From Magnaporthiopsis rhizophila (lineage: Eukaryota > Ascomycota > Sordariomycetes > Magnaporthales > Magnaporthaceae), in assembly GCA_003049465.1 (NCBI GenBank), contig PYSS01000029.1, forward strand, positions 62,001 through 126,000: a DNA stretch of 64,000 nt, read 5' to 3'. Shown one piece after another: positions 56,919 through 64,000 of the stretch. How positions within the stretch are numbered: the first letter of the stretch is position 1; each line of letters opens with the position of its first letter. The position numbers were made by a program, and so were the translations under genes. The notes beneath the pieces were generated by a model. The model searched no databases. It was not told the DNA's origin and saw only the letters and a list, made by a program, of their open reading frames with translations.

Positions 56919-59547
56919 ATGAACGGGCCGTCACTCCAGGCTGGCGTCGCCGTCGCCCGCCGCGCAGCCGACATGGCGCCCTCGGTCCTCCTCAAGCGCT
57001 CCGAGCCCGCCGCACTCTCCCCTGGCGCCATCGCCGGTGCCGTTATCGGTAGCATCCTTGGCGCCAGCATCATCGCTCTGTGCGTCTGGCCCTTCATCGC
57101 GCGCGCCAGGAGGAGGGCTCGCGGCGAAGGGGAGCCCTTCAATCCCGAGGCTGAGATTGAGGCCGCCCAGGCGTCGGGCAACGCCTCGTCGTCATCCCCC
57201 GGGCCCGGCACCGGCAGCAAGAGGTTATCCGTCGACGACTTCGGCCCCGCCGCCGCCACGCGCCATGCCAGCAGACAGCCCCAGCCGTCCCTCAGCAAGG
57301 AGTATGGCGGCCCGGGGAGCGACCTCGGCCCTCCCGCCGCCCGAGGTCCCGGCGGGTACGGCTTCCAGAACCAGTCGGTGGCGCCCGCCGCCGGACCAAA
57401 CGGCCAGTTCCACCAGGGCGCCTTTGTGCAGCAGCCGGGGCTCATACACCAGTCCACCATGGGCACCGTCGGCACCATGGACACGACGGTCACCGGCACC
57501 ACGCCTCCCGACACGCCGCTCCAGGCCAGGATCCAACACCGCCGCCAGTCGTCCTCCAAGTCCTCCATCGCCAGAGCCTTCCAGTCGGCGACGTCGATGT
57601 TTCGCAGGACCAGCACAAGATCGATACCGACCCACCACTCCCCCCAGCCGCCCCAGGATGCCGCGTTCATGCCGGTCCAACACATGCCCTCCTACATCTC
57701 CCCCATCGACAACATGCCCCCGACCACGGGTGCCGCCGCTTCGTACTACTCGGGTGCTCCCATGTCGCCGGCAACCTCTGCTTGGTCGACACCACCCATG
57801 AACACCACGCAAATGCCTGGCGTGTTGTTCACCGGAGGCCAGCCGCAGGTCTCGGTGGAATATCAACACCCGGGTATATGGCAGCAGCAGGATATGGGGC
57901 AACAGTTTCAACCATTCCACGTGCTGCCGCAACAGCAGCAACTGGCGCCGCCACAACAGGGCATACCCCCTATGAGTCCGGCATCCCAGACAATGTCGCC
58001 TTTGGTTAAGGACGAGATGATGTCGGACGACGAGGATGGGCCCGCGGCACTTGCATCACCACCTGTTATTGCGCCGGCCCAGGGCCTAGCGCCCTCGCCT
58101 TCCTCCGGCGGACACTCGAGGTCACCGTCCCTGACCTTCCCCAAGTCGGAGCAAGCGCGCATGGGTATGAGCCCTACGAGGGCCGGGCCCGGCACAGTCA
58201 ACCCGATCGACATCATGGCGCCCACCAACGACTCGGAGCGGATCTGGCAGGTGCAAAACGAGCTCGTCAAGCCAGAGCAGGTGACCCCGCCGCCACCGCA
58301 GCTTTATGAGAGCTTCCCAGGCGAGCAAGAGCAGCCGTTACAAGCGCAGCTGCAGCCGCCAGCGCATCAACAACAACAGCAGCCCGCGCCGGTTACGCTT
58401 GGATCCACCGAGGACTTCGTGCCAACAGTGACTGTGCCTAGCGGCAATGCTGCCGATGAGGCGGACGCCGCTTTGTTCAAGGATTTCTGCGACCTGGACG
58501 CCAACGCCAAGGAGGAGTGGACAGCAGAAGCATACCAGGACGAACAAGAGAAGCAGAAGAGGCGGCAACAACTTGCAGAACAGCAACAACTACAGGAGCA
58601 CCTTGCTCAACAACATCTAATCCAGCAACAGATGCTCCAAGCCCAGCAGCTGCAGCAATTCCAGCAACAAGCCCAACACCTCGTACCAAATCAGGGACCA
58701 GCACAACAGCCGGGTTATTATAGCCAGGGGCAGATGCAGTTTGGCTTTCAACAAGGCAACTCGCAACTAGGCAACTTGTCATCGGGATACCAGCCCCAGA
58801 CGCCCATCTTCATCAAGGCCGACCCGGATTCCAACTACGCCCAGCAGCCCTTGACGCCTGTGGACCTCTCGAACAACTCTACGCCCTACAAGTCTGCCTC
58901 GTACTCTGAGGGGCCTTCAAATATGAACACGCCGAACACACTGCTTACCGAACCGGGTTCTAGCTATGCTCCTACCACCCCGTCTAACAATGGCCTCAGT
59001 CCGGGGCAGCCTTCAGGTGAGTCACCTTTCCTCGTTCCGTTTCCCTGTTTGCCTACTCGTTTTTCTTTCTTTTTGTTTTTTTAGCATTGGCCACGCTGAG
59101 AGTAGACGCTGACATGCATGATTTCAACAATTTATAGAGGCATCACCACAGAAGACCTACCCATGTCCCAAGTGCGACAAGGTCTTCACCCAGCAACACA
59201 AATTGAAGTAAGTGCCTTCTCGCCCTGCATCTTTGCCATGAATTCTTTTCGGCTGACACGATGGGGTTTGTTTTGCACGTAAAAGCCACCATGATCGCTA
59301 CCACACAAGGAAGTTTGTGTGCCCATATGAAGGCTGTGATGGCAGCTTCGGCACCACCACCCACCTGAGGCGTCACATCAACGACAGGCACAAGAAGGAG
59401 CGCAAATTCCACTGCACCGTCGAGGGCTGCCAGTGGTCCAGAACCGGAGGATTATCGTTCCCGCGCAAGGACAACTGGAAACGACACATGGTCAAGAAGC
59501 ACCCTGGCCAGCCGCACGACGAACCCATCGAGGCTCCCGTCTCATGA
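56919..59547 (+). CDS. C2H2 zinc-finger factor with an N-terminal transmembrane segment
   Basis: Predicted transcription factor with three C2H2-type fingers at its C-terminus and a possible membrane anchor at its N-terminus. Exons are 56919-59016, 59138-59207 and 59286-59547, giving 809 residues. Residues 36-61 (GAIAGAVIGSILGASIIALC onward) form a strong hydrophobic segment with small-residue spacing, followed at once by ARARRRAR. This predicts a luminal or outer N-terminus and a cytosolic remainder. Residues 80-690 are Ser/Pro- and Gln-rich, with Gln runs around 600-640. Fingers: YPCPKCDKVFTQQHKLNHH (residues 707 on), FVCPYEGCDGSFGTTTHLRRH, and FHCTVEGCQWS...NWKRHMVKKH. Splice phases match at both introns (121 and 78 bases), and the fingers need both. 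ATG 56919 is chosen; a second at codon 19 (MAPSVLLKR) also precedes the hydrophobic segment. The target genes are unknown. Confidence 0.87.
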
Positions 59548-60608
59548 TCGGACAGCCTCGAAGCTCCCTTCCGCTACGAACGCCGAAAGGGGAGGAGCAA
59601 CGGGTTAGGGCAATGGCAGGGTTTCTGACCGGACAACTCAGGCGCCGGATCTCGGGTCGGTCGTAAAGGGACCTTCCCTCCAGCTTTTGATTATCATGAC
59701 CTCGCATCTCGCCTCTCGCCTCTCGCTCACCAACAGCACCATCATTCTATCCTGCCTAGCGCCGGGCGGCAGGCTACCTAATCGGTGTTGTGTGGGCATC
59801 ACTATATCACGTCTTATCCCGGACATGGCCGCATTATAGTGGTTTCGGCGTACGGGCGCCAGCCGCTCCGGCCAGTACGATTGCCACTTTTTACTGATGG
59901 GCATATACGAGACACAGTACCGTCCCGTTACTTGTGTTTGGGGAGAACACTATGACGAGAAGAAGAAAAAATTATCAAGGGAAGGAAAGGACTCGGGAGC
60001 ATCGGCCAGGGGTTTTTTCTTTCAGGGTTTTGTCTTGGTGTCTTGGATTTCTTTCTTTGCTTTGTCCATTCGGAAAAAATCACCGACAGCGGGTTCTCAT
60101 ATGCGTGTACACACGTGGCATTGGGTGTTGTACCGCTTTATCACTATAGTATACATATTTTTATTTATTGCGGTTCGGTGACGGGCGGCTCGCGGGTGCG
60201 ACCGCCGTAATTCAGGCCGGGTATATGCCAATGCCCAACAAGCCAATACCAGATTCAGCGTCTGACTGATGCTGGCAGGAGACAAGACGATCGATATCTA
60301 TGTGACATCGGATGTTCGCTTTGACTGGCCTTGACTAGTGACTAGCGGTCTCCTATCGCTATGCCGACATATTCCTGAGACAGGTATCTAGATGGTTGTT
60401 TATGTGGGTAGAGCATGGCGCTTCGACCCGTCGTGTGACGGCTGCTGCTTTCCCATCTGGGTCGGCAGTTTCTGCGGTATCCAGTCCCCTCTCTGCTCAT
60501 GTTGATCATGGCGACGGGAGATGGTGCTCTCAAGAAGGAGGGTTGTGGACGAGACTTTCACTCGACCACGGCGACTTTTTCTCCTCAAAAATGGGGTCGC
60601 TTCTCTCC
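59548..60608. other. Convergent intergenic region
   Basis: 3' flanks of the zinc-finger factor (+) and Rrp40 (-). No gene recognised. Confidence 0.6.
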
Positions 60609-61433
60609 TCAGCTCATCTCCTTCATCAACCTCTTGACCAGCCTCCTCTGCGCGGCCACGTCGAGCCCGCCCTCGTCCACCTCGGCCAGGGCGCGGCCGA
60701 CGAGCACCAGGGTCGGCAGGCTGTCGCTGGCGACCCAGACGCGGCCGTTGCGGCCCACGGCCGTCTCGAACGCCAGGCCCTCGTCGGCCAGCGCGTCCAG
60801 CACGACCAGCCCGGCGTCGCGCTCGGCGCGCGGCATCAGCAGCCTGCGCGCGAAGCCGAGGCTGACGCTGAAGACCGTCCCCGTTGTTGTCCTTGTCGTC
60901 GGCGCCGTACCGGGTACCGAGGCGCTGTTTGCTTGTTGTGCTGACGGTGGAGCCGGGCCGGGCAGCGGACCCAGCCCGTCGGCCTTGCCGGTGGCGGGCG
61001 ACACGCACTCGAGCTCCGTGTCCATGTGTCTGCTCGCCATGGCGACGCGGGCGTATACGAGGGAGCCCGGCGCGAGCACGGGCCGCGTCTTGCGCGTGGC
61101 GCCCTCGAACGAGAGCAAGGGGAGCAGCGCGTGGGGAGTGTGCGGCGCCAGCGACACGAAGTGGTAGTCGGCCGACGAGTGGTGCACCTGCCCCACGACC
61201 AGGTCGCCCGTCGCCGGCACGTAGCGCCCGCCGTTGTACTCGACCCACACCGCCGTCTTCTTGCCGTCGGCCACGACCTGGCCCGCCACCGTCGGCACGA
61301 TGGACGACGGCGGGATGTGTCGCAGCCCTGGGCCCAGACGCAGGGCGCGCTTCGGGTGGGTTGGGATCTGCGATGGTGGCAGGGCCTCGCCGGGGAGGAC
61401 GAAGGGGCGCGATGTCGTCCTCGTCTCGGCCAT
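60609..61433 (-). CDS. RRP40: Exosome subunit Rrp40 (EXOSC3)
   Basis: S1/KH cap subunit of the RNA exosome, which degrades and trims RNA in nucleus and cytoplasm. It is a single exon of 274 residues, close to the family length. An N-terminal Pro-rich part leads to LRLGPGLRHIPPSSIVPTVAG. The S1-like domain spans about residues 55-150 (GRYVPATGDLVVGQV, YHFVSLAPHTPHALLPLLSF, APGSLVYARVAMASRHMDTE). The family motif ECVSPATGKADGLGPL follows. A KH-like part covers VFSVSLGFARRLLMP and NGRVWVAS. The end LVKRLMKEMS is helical. A Pro/Ala/Thr-rich insert of about 25 residues separates the S1 and KH parts. ATG 61433 gives MAETRTTSRPF. A longer in-frame extension upstream lacks conserved content. Confidence 0.9.
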   Translation of the reverse strand: MAETRTTSRPFVLPGEALPPSQIPTHPKRALRLGPGLRHIPPSSIVPTVAGQVVADGKKTAVWVEYNGGRYVPATGDLVVGQVHHSSADYHFVSLAPHTPHALLPLLSFEGATRKTRPVLAPGSLVYARVAMASRHMDTELECVSPATGKADGLGPLPGPAPPSAQQANSASVPGTAPTTRTTTGTVFSVSLGFARRLLMPRAERDAGLVVLDALADEGLAFETAVGRNGRVWVASDSLPTLVLVGRALAEVDEGGLDVAAQRRLVKRLMKEMS

Positions 61434-61879
61434 GACTGCTGCTGCTGCTGCTGTGGTGTTTTGGTTTGTTTCCGGCGGGGGGTTTGTCTGCCTTGGCCGG
61501 TGCGGCCTCGCGTGCGCAGCTTCGAGGACGAAGAACCCAACAGGCTGTGGTTGATGAATCGATGAAAATCCGCTTCGCAAAAAAAAGGATTAGTGATGGA
61601 ATGCACGTAAAGTGCACAGGCCCGCATTTTCTACCTCCCTTTAGGCCTTTTTCCCACCACGGCGGATCCGTAAGCTAGACTAAATGGATCATTGCACTTT
61701 TCCTTTCACTTATTTGCATTTTGTTTTTATAGCGATCCAGGCAGGAATTATTCCAAACCCCCACGCTGAAATAGTTTCAAATCGGGCGACCTTTTTACCC
61801 GTTTTACAATCCTGGACGTCTACAAGACCAAAACGAGCTTCCAGCTCGTGGGGCAGAATGCGGCCGCAAGCGCAAGGGC
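61434..61879. other. Divergent intergenic region
   Basis: Promoter side of Rrp40 (-) and the left border of the NRPS relic (+). Nothing recognisable in it. Confidence 0.5.
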
Positions 61880-63906
61880 TTGGACGTGCGGGCAGGCTTC
61901 GCGAGGGCATTTGGGAAACGCGACGACTACCTCCGCCTTCGGGCCATGCTCAGGAATGTCGAGTTCTACACTCGGCAGGTGTCGGAATACGTCCGCCAGT
62001 TCCTTCGGCTGCTTTCGGCAATGAACCTCATGATGCGCCTTCAGCCGTCTACGTACCCGGAAATCGAAAGCAAATGGGCCCGGTTCTACATATCGAGCGT
62101 GGTCGATGTCTTCCGCGAGCAGGTGGTCGTCTGTCCGCGCGCGACGGCCGCCACCGAGTCGTCCTCACGGCTGACCTACGCCACAGCTAGACGGACGGTC
62201 AGACGGGGTTGCAGCGTGGCTTCGCCGGCGGGGAATGGCGGCGGAGACATTGGTCGAAGTGCTGACGCCGCCGTCGTGCTAAACGATCGTGGCTTTTCTC
62301 GGCATCCTCGAGGCGAACCTCGCCTATGTTCCGCTCGACGTCAACTTGCCCGGGGCGCGCATTGGAGCGATCCTGTCGGCCGTGGCGGGGCGCAAGCTGG
62401 TCCTGCTCGCCCATGACGTGCCAGCGCCGGATGTTTCGCTGGCGGACGTTGAGCTAGTGCGGATCGGCGACGCTCTCGGCTACTGTGAACCGGACGACCC
62501 GTACAGCCGCTGTCACCACCGCCATTAATCGACCTTCGGCAACAAGTCTCGTGTACGTCATGTTTACGTCGGGGTCAACCGGTCGGCCCAAAGGTGTCAT
62601 GGTCGAGCACCGCGGCATTGTACGGCTGGCGACCAAGACGAATGTTATCTCGGCCACTCAGGCAGCAGTTCCTATAGCTCACATAGCCAATCCCGGCTTT
62701 GACGCATCAACGTAGGAAATTTACGCGCCGCTCCTGGACGGTAGTCTGCATCGACCACATAACCGTTTTGAATCCTACCGCGCTGGCCCATGTCTTTGCA
62801 AGAGAGATGATTCGGGCTTCCATGTTCACACCCGCGTTCCTGAAGCAATATCTCTACCAAATTCCTTCGACTTTTAGCCAGTTGGACATGCTGTTAGCCG
62901 GCGGTGAAAAGATGCTCCCGCAGGATTCGCTAAAGGCTGCGCAATTGGTTCGGCACGCTTTTTACAATGCCTACGGGCCGACGGAAAACACAACCATCGG
63001 TACTTTGTACCGCGTGCACGCAGAAGAGACCTATGTAAACGGGGTCCCCATCGGCCGGGCCTTTAACAACTCGGGAGCCTACATCATGGACCGGCGGCCA
63101 GCAGCTCGTCCCCCTCGGCGCCATGAGAGAGCTCGTCGTGATGGGAGACGGGCTCGCCCGCGGATACACCGACCCGGCGCTGGACCGTGACTGCTTCGTA
63201 CAGGAACAGATAAACGGGAAGTTTGTCAGGGCATACCGGACGGGAGATCGGGCGCGGTACCGGCCCAAGGACGGCCGGATCGAGTTTTTGGCCGCATGGA
63301 CCGGCAGATCAAGGTCCGGGGCCACCGCATCAAGCCGGCGGAGGTGGAGCATGCGATGCTTAGGCACGAGGTAGTCCGCGACGCGGCGGTCATCGTGCGG
63401 GTGCAAGAGGGCCAGGAGCCGGAAATGGTCGGCTTCGTGGCGGCCCGGCGGACGGCTCCGCAGAGCAGGGCCGGCTGCGGGACGAGGCTGCCGAGCAGCT
63501 GGAAGGTTGGGAAGAACAATTCGCAGCACGGGGCCGAGACGGAAATCCGTAGTCGACTACGAACCCAATGGCCCGGACAATACCTAAAAGCGAAATCGTG
63601 TCGTCGGTACGCGTGGCCCCGCGCAACGAGGTAAGGGCCGTGGTGTGCGAGGAGTTGGCCGCTGTGCTCGGCGTTGAAATCGGCATCATGGACAACTTCT
63701 TCGACCAAGGCGGCCATTCCCTGATGGCCACTAAGCTCGCGGCTCGCCCCAGCCGCCACCTACCTAGATACCCACATTCTGTCAAAGCCGTCTTCAACCA
63801 ACCAGTCCTAGGTGATCTCGCAGCTACGATCCGCCGGAGCTCCACCCCTCACAGTCCGATCGCCAGGACGGCCTACTCCGGGCCTGTTGAGCAGGGCTGT
63901 AGCTAG
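61880..63906 (+). pseudogene. Decayed NRPS adenylation-carrier module
   Basis: Relic of a nonribosomal peptide synthetase. Adenylation motifs occur in the right order but in changing frames: start of the A domain near 62100-62185 (VVDVFREQ, RLTYA); FLGILEANLAYVPLDVN near 62295; the phosphate loop [16 protein letters not shown] near 62563; MLLAGGEKMLP and YNAYGPTEN (A5) near 62890-62992; YRTGDRARY (A7) near 63235; [16 protein letters not shown] (A8) near 63301; and the carrier-protein site FFDQGGHSLMATKL near 63699, whose Ser would take the phosphopantetheine. The plus frames used in order are 2, 0, 1, 2, 0, 2, 1 (position modulo 3), with in-frame stops such as TAA at 62280 and TAG at 62714. 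No condensation or thioesterase domain is visible. Some frame changes could in principle be introns, but not all. Confidence 0.88.
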
Positions 63907-64000
63907 TCCCAAGTACCCCCTAACAAACCACTGAGATTTGGTCAGAGTGCATGGGTTATCTTCTACCCCGTCGCACATAGTGCAAGTCGTGAGAACGCAT
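63907..64000. other. Window end after NRPS relic
   Basis: 94 bases with no recognisable coding content. More of the NRPS locus could lie beyond the edge. Confidence 0.5.

Noticed and set aside
60400..61617. 405-codon minus-strand frame beside Rrp40
   Set aside because: Shadow in another frame of the Rrp40 exon, very Arg/Gly-rich without motifs.
1..64000. CRISPR arrays, bacterial operons, riboswitches or prophage
   Set aside because: None seen; spliced genes and eukaryotic families show this is fungal nuclear DNA.

Overview
The window is nuclear DNA from a filamentous ascomycete, most likely a Sordariomycete. Coding regions are GC-rich and carry short GT-AG introns of about 57-245 bases. Intergenic spaces are long, up to about 5 kb, and hold long T or A homopolymers. 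The gene content is typically fungal: POP1, Srb8/MED12, a PrpD-type 2-methylcitrate dehydratase, a yapsin-like protease, an S1/P1 nuclease and an NRPS relic. I place it only at class level, from protein style recalled from memory. There is one 48-N assembly gap (37913-37960) and one isolated N (38903).

Layout. 1-10 kb: 3' part of POP1 (+), a five-exon epoxide hydrolase (+), and an RBR-type E3 ubiquitin ligase (+). 13.6-20.5 kb: an MFS transporter (+) converging on an Lsb1/Pin3-like SH3 protein (-), then a mitochondrial 2-methylcitrate dehydratase (-). 21 kb: tRNA-Glu(CTC) (-). 21-25 kb: no gene found. 25.3-26.7 kb: a secreted protein with Asn/Gly repeats (-). 27-32 kb: no gene found. 31.9-36.8 kb: S1/P1 nuclease (-) and an unknown coiled-coil gene broken by a frame change (+). 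39.4-44.6 kb: GPI-type aspartic protease (+), a 61-residue secreted peptide (-), and an Asterix/WDR83OS homologue (-) that must be pieced together from three small exons. 49.4-64 kb: MED12/Srb8 (+), a C2H2 zinc-finger protein with an N-terminal membrane segment (+), exosome subunit Rrp40 (-), and a shattered NRPS adenylation-carrier module (+).

The genes are not an operon or an obvious cluster. Most are independent housekeeping genes (RNase P/MRP, exosome, Mediator, ER insertase, propionate detoxification) interspersed with secreted or accessory functions. Exon structures were worked out by hand from reading frames, splice dinucleotides and family conservation, so they are predictions.

The observations I would follow up first are the C2H2 factor with a predicted membrane anchor at 56.9-59.5 kb, the decayed NRPS at the right edge, the secreted peptide at 42.1 kb, the frame-neutral hydrophobic intron in the nuclease gene, and the start-stop upstream ORF before the Asterix homologue.
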